This document shows positions 1 to 10,900 of a DNA stretch of 32,442 nucleotides, piece after piece. Both the position numbers and the translations under genes were made by a program. This DNA is from Beroe ovata. Lineage: Eukaryota > Ctenophora > Nuda > Beroida > Beroidae. The stretch spans positions 16,722 through 49,163 of the forward strand of contig CAMPET010000318.1 of assembly GCA_946803715.1 (NCBI GenBank). Reading direction: 5' to 3'. Under the pieces are notes generated by a model. The model made no database searches, was not told the DNA's origin, and worked only from the letters and a program-made list of their open reading frames with translations. Numbering within the stretch: position 1 is the stretch's first letter; every line of letters begins with the position of its first letter.

Positions 1-2
1 AC

Positions 3-180
3 GATAATTACTCTAATTGGGCAATTAACTAATTAAGTGGTCAAATATGAACAAAGGTATGGAGTCTGAAACAAAGAGTGGGTGCAATAGTATCATATCC
101 CGTTAAAAAGAAACGTCTAAATCTCTTAGTTTTCGAGATATAGTCGATAATTACTTTAATTGGCCAATTAACCAATTAGG
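3..180 (+). repeat. Imperfect direct repeat, ~143 bp period
   Basis: Two ~35-bp A/T-rich blocks at about 3-36 and 146-180 share the frame GATAATTACTyTAATTGGsC and the following AATTAAC stretch. Each block also contains AATTGG/CCAATT-type inverted symmetry. This looks like two units of a degenerate tandem repeat cut by the window edge. No coding function is suggested; the short frame at 187-399 has no recognisable features. Confidence 0.45.
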
Positions 181-349
181 ATATCGATGGAAAAATTTTT
201 CATATATCCTAGTGCACGCTCCTTGTCCCAAGCTTTCATATACCGTTTCGATCATGTCTCGATCTTTTATGGTTCTCGAGTTTACTCAATTACCGTTTTG
301 GTCGTCGTCGTCGTCGAGTCGGGTAAGGCACTAATTTTTGGAGTTTTTA

Positions 350-524
350 TTATTTTTCGCTATTTTATTGTGGAAAAACGGCTGGACCGATTTGCATGAA
401 ATTTTCAGGGTTCGTTCATATCGACATAGAGACGAGCTGTACAAATTTTTAAGGTGAACAGACTTCATTAACATGGTTTAATGATGGCGTGAAAATCGCG
501 ATTTTGGCGATTTGGTATATTTTT
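350..524 (+). repeat. Repeat module left of the first foldback element
   Basis: An A/T-rich stretch with ordered phrases (CCGATTTGCATGAAATTTTC, then a run like ACAAATTTTTAAGG, then GGCGTGAAAATCGCG). A weakly similar series in the same order lies at about 5770-5910 (CCGATTGTTATGAAACTTTG, AAAATTTCAATTC, CTTGAAATCGCC). Here the module abuts the left end of the element at 525; at the other locus it abuts the right end. I infer a divergent dispersed repeat. No ORF is supported. Confidence 0.35.
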
Positions 525-717
525 ATATATTAGGGCTGGCAAGCGCGTTTGTGAAAACACGCTGAATGACTTCACCACTGCTTTGGGAGTTCATATCACT
601 TCAAACCAGCACTGCCCTCGGCCCTTCGGGCCTCGCGCAGTGCTCCCGGCCCTACGGGCCGGGACCACGCCCATTTTCTTTCCGTGGCTGCGGGCGCTTG
701 CCAGCGCCCTGATATAT
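525..717. mobile_element. Non-autonomous foldback element (MITE-like), copy 1
   Basis: About 193 bp bounded by terminal inverted repeats. The left end (525-547) reads TATTAGGGCTGGCAAGCGC and the right end (692-717) is its near complement, GCGCTTGCCAGCGCCCTGATATAT. The interior has two GC-rich stem-loops, with cores GGCCCTTCGGGCC and GGCCCTACGGGCC; the first is flanked by further pairing arms (GCACTGC / GCGCAGTGC). There is no coding capacity. The element lies directly 3' of the Penelope-like RT relic on the minus strand and may have truncated it. The same terminal and core design recurs at 5551-5735. The target duplication is unclear because the flanks are TATA-rich. Confidence 0.7.
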
Positions 718-724
718 GGTAGTT

Positions 725-2078
725 TTAGCCAGACTCGGTCAGAGTCCTGTGGTCTGGTATCATGTGTCGATCTTCCCGGATGGTAATCCAGTAGGGTATG
801 TGGTTGGTCATATTTTCATAACCATTGCGTCTGATTAGATCGTCAATGACATGTTTTGACTCTTCCAAATACTCCTGGTTGGAGCAACACTTCTCTGCCA
901 TGCGATAGAAGTTTTTCACAGTGTCCACTTTCATCTGGTAGGGATGATGGGATCTCCTGTGAATGGTAATCGACTTCTTCTGTGGCTTTCGGTAGCATTT
1001 GTAGTGTACTCCACCCTCTTTGTCTATCCTAATCTGGGTACCTAAAAATGGGGTGAATGTATCATAAGACTGTGGGAAATCTATCTCCCATTCAAGTCTC
1101 CTATCAGGGTCTTCTTCTGCAATTCTGTTGAAAAGGTCACTTGCTCTTTCCTCATCTTCAATGATAGTCCCTGCATCATCTACATTCTACATATCTTCTG
1201 CACCTGACTGGAAGGTAGTGCGGATCAGTGTAAACACTTCTGCATTCATAAGTGTACACTCTAACGATGGCACCAATGGGGCTGGGTTTGCAACCCATGA
1301 AAAGACCGACCATTTGTTGGTAGACTTTCCCATCGAAGAAAAAGAGTGACTTACTGAACACAAGTTCCAGCATTTCTTGTACATCTGTCAAGTTGAGCCC
1401 GTAGAGTTCCAGTTCCTCCATGTGTTCCGCAGCCAGAGCTATGACATCATTGACGCATCCCATGATGTTGATGTTCGTGTAGAGAAATAACACATCTGCA
1501 GTACAAAAATATAGGCCTCTAAGTTAGTCATAGGTGAGATTCGACAGTCTCTCTAAGTGAGTGTGGATGTCTGGGAGATTGCTGGGAACACAATTGAGGA
1601 GTGGGCTAAGGATCTGTGTACATATCCAAGCTAATCTTTCTGTGGGTGAACCATAACATGATACTATAGGTCTCACTCTACACCATTGTGTGAGATCTGT
1701 GTCACTGGAGAGTGGAGATTGAGGAAGTTTCGAACTTGTGAGTCTTCAACAAAACATACATAGTCGGTAGCTGAGTGTTCCTACTGGTGTATAGGTCAAC
1801 CATGTTCCTGTTAAGTTGCCGAGTTAAGTGTCTCACATATCCGCTTCCAGAGAAAGTTACATTGATCCTGAAGGTTGTTAATTTTTCTCTGTCTGGCTTA
1901 GGAGACGGTTGTTGGGTTGGCAATAGGACGAACATTTCCTCTGTTTTTCACCATTGGAGCTATGTAACTATAAACCCTGTCAAGGTTATGTGGTTGACGG
2001 TTAGCTGTTTGTGCTCAGACTTCTTCATCACAACAAACTCACCTTTGTCCATAAAAATTTTCAATAAACCATTAAGAG
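725..2078 (-). pseudogene. Penelope-like element reverse transcriptase, degenerate
   Basis: Read on the minus strand, this encodes most of a Penelope-like RT. In order: an N-terminal DKG-EFVVMKK stretch near 2050, LPTMYVLLKTHKF near 1740, VRPIVSCYGSP near 1650, LYTNIN near 1475, FFDGKVYQQMVGLFMGCKPS near 1300, the catalytic palm region near 1190, FLGTQIRID near 1045, and a thumb/linker with KNFYRMAEKC and RRNGYE near 850-920. These match the KTHK, RPIVS and FYxQ...GxxMG pattern of Penelope-like RTs. Lesions: a TAA in the segment near 1525, and an exact 7-bp tandem duplication at 1179-1192 that breaks the YVDD catalytic motif and shifts frame. No GIY-YIG endonuclease is visible; the frame runs into the foldback element at 717. 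A second copy of the 5' part lies at 13679-14032. Confidence 0.8.
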
Positions 2079-4342
2079 TTATAATACTCTCGGGGCATTA
2101 TTTCCGCTAATAATGCACGCTCTCTATTTCTGATAATAGTGCTCGCAGTGCAAGATTATAGCAGCTAATACCTTCGTTATTTTGAGAGATTCCTTTCCGG
2201 AACAGATTATATCTGCTAATACCCTCGGTGCAAAAGTGGAGAAAATTATTCCCAGACATGTCAAGTCTAGACAAGATATAGTCACGCCGACATGTCTACA
2301 ACCGTAACATTTGTTATTCGCGACTTGGAAACTCTCCAATTGGCAAATATCCAAGTCTAGACTACAAGTCCAGACTACCACGTGATCGTGTCAACAACAT
2401 AATTCCGATTTCCTCCTGTCCTTGTGTTTATAGTCTCATTTTCACACGAGCTCCGCTTTGTTACGTTCTGCTAAGCCGTTATGAATATTTTTCCACTGAA
2501 TGAGGATGAACTGCATATTTTGGCGAGCCACTCCGAAGGGATGGGGACTCGTAATCAGAACAAATGGGCCAAAAACCGTTTCAAAGCATGGGCAGTGAGC
2601 CGGAATGATGTGTTTCCTAACGACAAAGTACCAGAGGAAATAGAGGACGTTACCCTAGAGGATCTCCTTGATATTTTGGTAAAATTCTCTTCGGAAATCA
2701 GGGACATCAAGGGTGAGTTTTATCACGGAAAAACGTTCAACACCCTCATCCAAGCTATTTTGAGGATTACATCCACCAAGCACGGGAATGCCGGGGATTT
2801 TTTGTCTAAAGAGCCAAGGTTTGCATTCCTCAATCGTGTTTTGAATGGACACATGAAGGGGTTACAGGCAGTAAAGCGGGACTCAGCACCAAAGAATTGA
2901 AAGACGGGCGTGATTACATCTTCTGCTGAAGAAGCCCTGTGGGAGAAAGCATTCGAGAGGGTTACTGAGAGCAGTGACATATGTGATGACAAAGACTTTG
3001 ATCCTTCGTGGCGGATCAGAATTGGCAGATATTAGTATGTGTGATATACAAGTCACACCTATAGATGAAAATAGCGTTCTGTACACGTACAACGAACACA
3101 AGTCGAAGAATCACCAGCCTGAAATAAAATCTGTGAACAGAGAAAAGAAAGTCGTAGAACATCTTTCATACAAATCTGACAAAAGAGATTTGCATCACGT
3201 CTTGGACGAGTATTTGAATCATAGTCCCGCTGAAGTGAAGGGTGCTACTAACTCAAATCCCGTGAAACTTTTCTCCCACGTGAATATCTGCATGAATAAG
3301 GAAAAGGCGAAAATGTCCAACATCTGGTACTCGAAGCGCCGTATAGGACGGAACTATTTCCCGAAACTCTTTAAAGAGTCTGTTTCACTGGCTAACATAT
3401 CTGGAGAAGAGCTTCAGCTTACACTCAGGGCGATTTGAGGATCACAGATCACGAAACTGCGCAGTTCGGGACAATTCATTGATGTAGAAATTCGATCAAG
3501 AACGGGGCACATGTCCAGCTACGAAAGACCTTCACAGACACAACTCACCAAGAAACTATTGGATGCCATTCGAGGTATGGTTGTGAACAAAATGTTGTTG
3601 TGAAAAATGCTGCAAATCAGAGTATCGTCGTTTTCATCGCTTTAAATATTGGGAATATTCTAAGAAATCATGAGAAATAACAATATCTAATACTTCCAAA
3701 GGAGATCGAGGTAAAGATAAGCTCGGTGGATGATATAGTTGTGGAAATAGATGGAAATGACAATGATCATAATACCGTTCTCTCAAATGAATGACATCTG
3801 GGAAAACTACTAATGACCAAAACATTAAAATAGCTTAGGCTTTCAATTCTATTGTTTGTGATTTGTAATTGACTGGTCAGAACCAATTTACCGATCAGTA
3901 ACCCATGTCAATGTCATACATTAATTCTTGTTTGAGCGATTTACATAAGTTGTTTTCTCCCTCTCAACTCCGAAATGAACCCGAAATATACAATTTGAAG
4001 TGTCACCATGAACAGTAATACGCTATACATGAAATCAGTTCATCAAATTCATGTAAACATACAGTGTTTGCATCTCATCGCGTTCTCGGAAGGAGAGCAT
4101 TATAATGTGTGATTAGGCTATCAACTTCTGTGACAGTGCGGTCTGTACAGAACCCCACGGTTTCGATTCCTTGTTTAACATGCCATACAGCAAGGATCTC
4201 CACCGTGTTCGCCAGGCTAGGCACATAACCACTCTGTCTTGACCAAAGTCGATTTTATAAGTCTCGTTTACAGATGCGCGCTCGGCCTCACTGCGTTCGG
4301 GCATTATCGCGCGCATCCCTCACGCCAGAAGGTATTATTTAA
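2079..4342 (+). mobile_element. ~2.26 kb insertion relative to the second locus, carrying a recombinase relic
   Basis: Sequence left of 2078 matches 13679-14032 and sequence right of 4343 matches 14033-14790. At the second locus the two flanks touch (…ATTAAGAG|TTTTAACAAC…). The intervening 2264 bp is therefore an insertion here or a precise loss there. The ends are weakly inverted (left TATAATACTCTCGGGGC; right, complemented, AATAATACCTTCTGGCG; about 12 of 17 positions agree). A subterminal motif resembling CTAATACCyTCG repeats at 2165-2176 and 2216-2228, with a related form at the left end. It carries the Crypton-like relic at 2481-3603. The rest (3604-4342) has no convincing gene. Assigning the recombinase as the mobilising enzyme is inference. 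Confidence 0.6.
2481..3603 (+). pseudogene. Crypton-like (DUF3504-type) tyrosine recombinase relic
   Basis: The first part (139 codons) has the N-terminal pattern of this family: NKWAKNRFKAWAVSRND, then LEDLLDILVKFSSEIRD and FYHGKTFNTLIQAILR, resembling the core-binding domain of Crypton-derived proteins such as the ZMYM2/QRICH1 group. An in-frame TGA at 2898-2900 is followed by SSAEEALWEKAFE, as expected for the family. The frame then changes near 2970. From 2974 the catalytic domain continues with LILRGGSELADI (likely first catalytic Arg) and EHKSKNH. A TGA at 3436-3438 is again followed in frame by ITKLRSSGQF and RTGHMSSYERPS, with a GH and a candidate nucleophile Tyr. The usual NHSxR segment is shortened just before that stop. 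With two stops and one frameshift it is inactive. Family call is good; subclass uncertain. Confidence 0.75.
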
Positions 4343-5094
4343 TTTTAACAACATATCAAATAAGTACAATGTACCGAATATGCAAAAAGTACCGAATACC
4401 CACACAGTGAATGAAACCAAAATGGGAAAAATGACTTGATAACCTGACTGGACATGATGAACAAAATGACCGTCTATGGTTATTGCTCAATGCTCATCTC
4501 CCTAATAGCGCCTAAAATGGGTATTGGGCATTTAGTCAAATTCGGCGTTTAAATCAACAATTTCATCTTTATCGGTAATCTTCTTTTCTGACAACATCAG
4601 TGGGCACAATTTAACTATGATGTCCGACTTTTTAGATGTCATTACACCCCGTGGTCCTTCCTGTGGCCAGGCTATGGGAGTTCCCTGGTTGATGCAGCGC
4701 TCTTCTTTCCTGCGAAGAAACGCTGCTCTCCTTTGAACACGTTTTAAAGTGCATGAGGGTAGACCCCCTCTGGAAGCTTACAACCCGTACAATTCCAAAA
4801 GTGGCCTCTCTGTTTTGCATTGCAAGCTTGTCCTAAAGGAGTTTGGCCATGACTCAAAATCTTGTGGTTCCATAACCACTGCGGATCCTACCCTGCTGAC
4901 AGCAGATACGAAGTCCTGAAAATCAAACAGCATCTTGGACTGTTTGATTGATAGTTCTACGATAGTGGAACGAATCAGCACTCATAAAATGGCCCGTTTC
5001 CAGATACTTAACTGTTATTGTATCCAGGATTGAACTGTTTGCCAGCCAACAAAGAGCAGTGAAAAGTGTCCAACACTTGTTCTGTGCCCCGCAG
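4343..5094 (-). pseudogene. 3' part of ADNC/QNK-motif gene (DUF7869-like), copy 1
   Basis: This is a close copy of 14033-14790, with scattered substitutions and short indels. The minus strand reads a fragment with CGAQNKCWTLFTALCWL near 5080, then FHYRRTINQTVQDAV and SKMLFDFQDFVSAVSRVGSA near 4900. The block WADNC-x-QNKxWTLxTAL is, from memory, characteristic of uncharacterised DUF7869-type proteins common in invertebrate genomes. The reading frame shifts between segments, so this copy is not translatable as one protein. It stops at the single N at 5095, exactly where similarity to the longer locus is lost, so its 5' exons may simply be missing from the assembly. Confidence 0.6.
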
Positions 5095-5095
5095 N

Positions 5096-5550
5096 CCCCC
5101 GGCTTACACACCGGTTGCTTACATAAACAATTCTTGCCACGTCACAACACAGTTTTCCCGCGCAGGGGCAAATCATATCATGGAAACATTATCACCGCGC
5201 TAAGCGAGGAGATTACACTCACCATACAACATCCCACTCTCCTAAAAATTAAAATTATTCGAAGGAATTATTTTAACTGAAATAGCCAATACGTTCTCAT
5301 GCAATATGTCTGAAGATTCAACTAAATATGAAATGCTCATAAAAACTCACTAATATTTGAGCTAGAGACGTGATGAGGAAGAATGAGCGTGTGAGGAGAG
5401 TGAATGGAAAGGGTGTGAGGGATTGAGGAGGGTTCTCCTCTGTCTAAGGGTAATGACATACTTCAGCAGGGTTCGCAAGCGATCTGTCGGTATGCCTATG
5501 TTCGAAATATGGGATGAAGTGGGATGAGGGTGAAGAAAATCTGAGTGTAC
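5096..5550. other. No recognised gene
   Basis: This stretch follows the N at 5095. It has a GC-rich start, then A/T-rich sequence. Short frames on both strands show no domain or splice context. Positions 5360-5450 are purine-rich on the plus strand (GAGGA-type runs). Nothing else can be supported. Confidence 0.4.
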
Positions 5551-5735
5551 TATATCAGGGGGCTGGCAAGCCCCCCGCGGCATCTGTAGCTAATGTTGAA
5601 CGTGCGAGCAAAAAGGGCCCGAAGGGCCCTTTTTGCGAGCTCGGTCACCGAGGAGGCCCGAAGGGCCGACTCGGTGAGCTTGATGCGTTTATGTAACGCA
5701 CGAAAAGCTGCGGCGCTTGCCAGACCCTACTATAT
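5551..5735. mobile_element. Non-autonomous foldback element (MITE-like), copy 2
   Basis: About 185 bp with inverted ends: left TATATCAGGGGGCTGGCAAG, right (5711-5735) CGCTTGCCAGACCCTACTATAT, which complemented gives ATATAGTAGGGTCTGGCAAGCG. Inside are two cruciform-like hairpins sharing the loop context CCCGAAGGG. One, near 5609-5637, has 13-bp perfect arms (GCAAAAAGGGCCC, loop GAA). The second, near 5640-5681, has imperfect arms built from TCACCGAG and GGCCC. Sequence outside the ends and hairpin cores differs from copy 1, so the shared architecture has outlived primary sequence identity. No coding capacity. Confidence 0.7.
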
Positions 5736-6218
5736 GTTTTTACGGATTCGCCGAATTTCGACTATCAATTACACCGCTTATATTCATCCGATTGTTATGA
5801 AACTTTGCATTCCATCTATTTGGACCATAGGGAGGCAGCAACCAAAATTTCAATTCAATCGGATAAAAAATCACGGAGTTATAACAACTTGAAATCGCCA
5901 AAATCAAGGGTGTTTGTCGTATTTAGGGCGACGATTATATATATAGATACATACATATTATATACACGGAGAGGACACTTTTTTCATCAAAAGTGACCCC
6001 TCTTTGAACGTTCATAACTTTTAGACAAAAACAGATACACAACAGTCCGAGCCCACGTATAAAAGAAGAAAGATAGGGCTTTTCGAAAATGGCCATCAAA
6101 ATAATTTTGCTACACATCTATGACGTCATAATGACGTCACCAATTAAGGAATTTCAGATTTGATTGTCAGAAAAATAGGTGATTTTGAGATGCATTTTTC
6201 GGAATGAAGCATTAGAGA
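5736..6218 (+). repeat. Repeat module right of the second foldback element; otherwise non-coding
   Basis: The first ~175 bp resemble the module at 350-524 in phrase order. The remainder (about 5935-6180) is A/T-rich, with TATATATAGATACATACATA near 5936 and a TGACGTCATAATGACGTCA block near 6122 containing two CRE-like TGACGTCA palindromes. No ORF here is convincing. The stretch ends at the N at 6219. Confidence 0.35.
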
Positions 6219-6259
6219 NATATAAAGTTGGGAAGGAGTGTCAGGGAGTATCACTTCTG

Positions 6260-6943
6260 ATGTTTGGCATGAACTCCGACGAAGTTGTATTGACTTTCGA
6301 CAGTAGTGAGCTCAGTCCCGGGCGTGATGCTCCTCCCACTTCTCCACCCGCTCCTCTACCGGCTTCTCCGTCGTCTCCGCCACCTCCGCCTCCCCTTAAT
6401 CCGCATCCTGATGTGGTGCGTCAGCTATGTCACCCACGATCTCCACCAGAGTACTACGCATTTCATCCTCTTCCAGCGGGTGTCCAGGTTGGAGACCGAT
6501 TGCTGACTGTTGTGTCCCGATTCCTGGAGGAGGAGGTTGCGGCTCTAAATGGGCTGCTGTCGAAGAGAGCGTCTGGTGTAACGTCTCTATCCGCCTACCG
6601 GACCTTGGTAGAGGAACATTCAGCTGGCGTGGCTCTGCTAGCCGCCGGAGTGAGGCGTAAAGTTACGGAGACCTGTCGTTCACTTCACCTCTCCAAGTAC
6701 GTTTCTACAAAGATGCGCTACAACCTCGTGAAGCGTGTGTTGGTTTGGAGAGATGCCTTGGAAGGGGTGAAGGCGGCTGCAACATCCTGCTCTTGGGATT
6801 GGGAGACAGATCGGGGCGACCTGTGGACGTCTTTGATCTCCGCTAATGGGACGTCCTGTTACAGCCTGAACCTTCGAGACACTTTTGTGCCATCTGAAGT
6901 AGGGCCTCCATGTGCTATGTTGCGTACTTTCAATTGCAACTAA
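6260..6943 (+). CDS. Unrecognised proline-rich single-exon ORF
   Basis: The frame opens at 6179, but the N at 6219 sits in its first codons. The ATGs at 6260 or 6269 are more likely starts, giving about 225-228 residues (MFGMNSDEVV...). Residues ~20-60 are proline-rich (PPTSPPAPLPASPSSPPPPP). The rest looks helical and globular, with VVSRFLEEEVAALNGLL, RRKVTETCRSLHL and KMRYNLVKRVLVWRDALEG, and ends in a serine/cysteine-rich tail. No catalytic motif, signal peptide or membrane segment is evident, and I recognise no family. GC content is above the flanking DNA, which favours real or recently lost coding function. It lies head-on to element 1 with ~970 bp between. It could be a domesticated or orphan transposon ORF. 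Confidence 0.45.
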   Translation: MFGMNSDEVVLTFDSSELSPGRDAPPTSPPAPLPASPSSPPPPPPLNPHPDVVRQLCHPRSPPEYYAFHPLPAGVQVGDRLLTVVSRFLEEEVAALNGLLSKRASGVTSLSAYRTLVEEHSAGVALLAAGVRRKVTETCRSLHLSKYVSTKMRYNLVKRVLVWRDALEGVKAAATSCSWDWETDRGDLWTSLISANGTSCYSLNLRDTFVPSEVGPPCAMLRTFNCN

Positions 6944-7910
6944 GTCCCCAGTGGGTGGTCCACCCATGAGCTGTCTATGACTTTGTGGAGTGGGTGATAT
7001 CGGACAGTCCGACCGACGTTATCTGAATCATGTGTGCAGTGTGAATGATGTGTATGGATTTTATTTGAATTCTGAGTAAATGATACGTGTAGTACCTTTA
7101 CAATATATCTCTATATTACCGTCCCACATTTACGCATCTCCTAGTCAGATGAGTACCTACAATTTTGAGACAATTAGATACGATTTGGTAAACACCTGTT
7201 GCTTAAACTGTTTAAGCGTGAGAGTGGGAAGTTCTTTTATATTCTTGTTGATGGCAAATTATGCCCTGAATGATGCCAGATATGTCCTTGATCTTGCTAC
7301 CATGATATGTAACCATTGAGCTCAAATTCTGCAGTATATCTTAGTATGCTATGATAGCAAAATGGAGTCTCCAACCAGCATTTATTTGCTGATCAAGCAT
7401 TTAGCACTGTGCCCTATGATGCTCTCATGGAATCTGAGTATCACTTGAAGGATGTAGGCCAACGTACCTAAGCTAAGAGTTGCAGCAACCGATTGCAACT
7501 TGAAAACAAGCTTCCTGTTGAATTCCATGACAAATGAACTAGAGCATAGATAATAGGATATGTCTCAATCCCAATGGCCACGGCACGAAAATGAATTCGT
7601 TTATAGCAAGAGTGAAATATCCCGAAGTTCAATATCTCGAAGTGCACATCTAATCTTTGCTGTCGACATTGATTTTGATGAATTGTCCCTTACTATAGAA
7701 TGGAGTGATCTGGACAGTGTGGTCCATAATAATAACACTCCTGAGGCATTCCGCCTCCCAATGTCCCACCGTCCGTGGAAACACCTGTACATACCTAACT
7801 AAATATTGTATTACATAGTGCATGGGGCTTGCCTTTTAACTTCCCCAGCGCAAGGACGATAGTATGGCTATCTATGAGTGCCATTCAACTGCTGTCCGCA
7901 GTCTAGGGGT
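6944..7910. other. No recognised gene; 3' flank of retrotransposon 1
   Basis: An LTR and polypurine tract for the minus-strand element ending at 7911 should lie here. I found no copy of the 38 bp that follow the primer-binding site at 13640-13677. A minus-strand purine-rich run near 7743-7760, followed by TGTTATTATTATGG, is the only LTR-start-like junction seen, and it is unproven. The frames at 7080-7319 and 7560-7802 have no features that support coding. Confidence 0.35.
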
Positions 7911-10900
7911 CTAGTCATATGACTTCGCTGATCTGCCTAGGATGTTGAGAAAGTTGGGGGTTCGCCTGCTCCTGGGGGGATTCCTGCGTGGTGCAGTGGG
8001 TGCAGCGTCTGCAGGATCAATGGCAGGGGTAGCCATGTTGGGAGAATCAATTTGAGGAGTAACTTGGGGGCTAGGTGGGTCCACAATCACCCAATCGTCC
8101 GGGGGGTTTGAGTTATTTTGGGGCCGTGTGCCGTTGTTGGGGCCTGATCCTGGCCTTATCTCTGGCATAATGATCTCCACCTCCATGCCGTCTCTCTCTC
8201 TTTCATTCTGTTCCGAATACTTGTCGTTCTTCTGCTGTGACTTTGGTTGAAAGTCAGGTGCGGCCGCATTGAGATGTGCTGGAGAGTAGCGGCTCTTGAC
8301 GTACCGCTTCAGCTTGCCAATGTTCACTAGCTTGTCTTTGTTGCCAAGGTCTATTACGTACACATGGTCATCCAGTTTCTTCTTGATAAGGTATGGACCT
8401 TGCCACCTTTTCGAGAATTTGTGAGCCGGGCACTCGATAAAAGTGTAAACCCAATCACCTTCCTCGAAGTAGGGTCCTTGGAGCCTCTTGTTGTACGAAT
8501 TATCTGCGTACTGGAAGTCCAATTCCGCGTGGCGTCTGGCCTTCACACAAATGTCCCTGATGGTGCGGTAGATGCCATAGGCAGTGGAGTTCTTCTTCAC
8601 TGAGCTATTGAACTCGAGGGGTTCACCATCTATCTGTAGGTCCAAGGGTGTGTTGAGGTGTTTCCCAAACAGCAGGAAGTTTGCTGAGACACCTGTGTGC
8701 CTCGATTTGAGACTGTTCAGTGCAAATGTGACGTAGTTGAGGTACAAATCCCAGTCCAGGATTTGTTTGCCAGTGAGTGTCACCCTCAACGCCTGGTTGA
8801 TCCTTTTATTCGATCGTTCTGCCTTACTAGTGCTTGCACACTTGTATGGAGTGCCATGTGTGTTTTTGATCTTGAAATATGCTAACACCTCGTTGAAGAA
8901 CTCTGATGTGAATCCTGGGTCGTTGTCATCAAGGATTTCTTGTGGATAGCCGTATTTCAAGCACCATCCATGCAATATCAATCTGATCGTCTCAGCACTT
9001 GTCTTAGTCTTACAGGGAAGGGCAACTACATAACCGGAGAAGAGGTCGGTAATAGATAGGATAAATCGATTTCCCCGTTTCGTTGCTCCTTGTTGTGTGG
9101 GGATAATGTGATCTATGGTGATGGCGTCACCAAAGGTGTAAGTGATCACATGTTTCAGTGGTGCCTTGAGGTAAGCACGAGGCTGCTTGCAGCTGCCGCA
9201 AGTGACACAGGATTTCACGTACAGATCAACTTCTTCTCTTAACTTTGGCCAATAATACCGCCTGAGGATCTGGTTGTAGGTCTCCTCAGCCCCTGGGTGC
9301 ATGGTGAGGAGTGAGGCATGGTGCTGGTCCAGCACTGTCTCCCGCAGAGATTCCGGAACTAATACTAGGAATTTCTGTATTTCAACCTCCTTACTGTCTT
9401 TATGATAGAGTACCCACTTCTTACAGAGGAGTCCGTCTTTCACAGTGATCCACTTGAGGTGCTTCCAATAAGTAAGGAGATCCGGTGGAAGTCTCAACCT
9501 CTGTAGTTTCTCAGGCTTCCCCTCTTCCAGCCAACGCTTGACTTCTCTCAGGACAAGGTCCTTGTCCTGCTCGGTTTTGAGCGTCTCCTTATCCAGAATA
9601 TCACCCAATTCGAGCTGCTGAGTAATGCTGTTCGACACCTGTCTCACCTTGATTGAAATGGTAGATGTGTCGCCCACACCTCCGCTCGAAACGTCCGTTG
9701 AGCATACGCACGCAGGTGTGACGGTGATTCTGGACAAGTCAACGTCCTGGGGGTGCTCGTTCTGCCGTTCTGCCATCAGCCAATCAGATGTGAGGAAAGT
9801 GTCGTCTATCAGAACCTCTTCTGATGTGTTTTCCTGTGTAGGACTGCTTTCCTCTGTCGGGCTTGCGATGCCTGGGGTAGGTTCACTGGGTGTACTGCTA
9901 ACCTGTAAAACCCGACCGACCTGTGGTATCAGCTGAACGGGAGTCATCTCACCCGATCCGACCTGTGTGCCGACGTCCTTGGTTCTTTGTTTATACAGGT
10001 AGCGTGACAGGAAGTCAGCTATCTCATTCTCAGAACCCTTGAGATGCTCCAATTCAAATCTGAAATCTGCCAGTTTGTTGAGGCGACGGATCATGGTGGC
10101 GTTACTTTTGGCAAATAACTTCTCCAGGGAGAGTAAGCTAAGACAGTCCGTCTTGACCTTGAATACCGTGCCTTTGAGGTACAGTTTGAAGTGAAGCAGG
10201 GCTTCCACCAAGCACTCGAATTCTAATTTACTCTGACTCCACTTACGTTTGTGCTTGGGGACCCGTTTGGAGAAGTAGCCTATCACTTTCAACTCTCCAT
10301 CTTGCCACTGGGATAGATCAGCGCCATAGCCGCTCTCCGAAGCGTCGATAGTGACAACATAGGTGTTGTCAGGGTCTTCAACCCGTGGAATGGTAAGAGT
10401 AATCTTCTCGGCAATCCGCCGTTTTATTTCCTCAAACCCATCGTGACATTCCTGTGTCCATTGAAATCGTCTGGTCTTGTCTATCAGCTCGTAGATTGGT
10501 TTTGCTAGTCCGGCAAACCCTCGTACAAACTTTCTATGGTACCCGAGGAAACCCATTACTTTCTGTGTCTCCTTGATGTTACGAGGTGGCTGAAGTTCCT
10601 TCACAGCCTTCACCCTCTCATCATTCACTTTGAGTCCCTGTTCAGAGATGGTCCATCCCACGAACTCCAAGGACTTGCGCAGAAGTGTGCATTTGGAAGG
10701 CATCAACTTCAAGGAAGCTCCAGCAAGCTTATCGAGCAGGAGACCCAGCTTGCTGATGTGTGTGTCGATGTCCTCTGACGCCAGCATGAGATCGTCGAGG
10801 AAATAAGCTAACTGGTCCAGTGGTACTCCGCTGTGTATGAGCTGGTCGATCATCCTGGCAAATTGGCAACTAGAGGATAAGTGTCCCATGACCATTCGTT

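Noticed and set aside
4150-4180. T-arm-like GGTTTCGATTCC suggesting a tRNA
   Set aside because: No matching acceptor, D or anticodon stems around it.
4113-4316. Minus-strand 67-codon frame near the right end of the 2.26 kb insertion
   Set aside because: Short, no family features, in a GC-rich element end.
7560-7802. 80-codon plus frame downstream of retrotransposon 1
   Set aside because: Low-complexity match to nothing, similar frame open on the other strand; likely chance.
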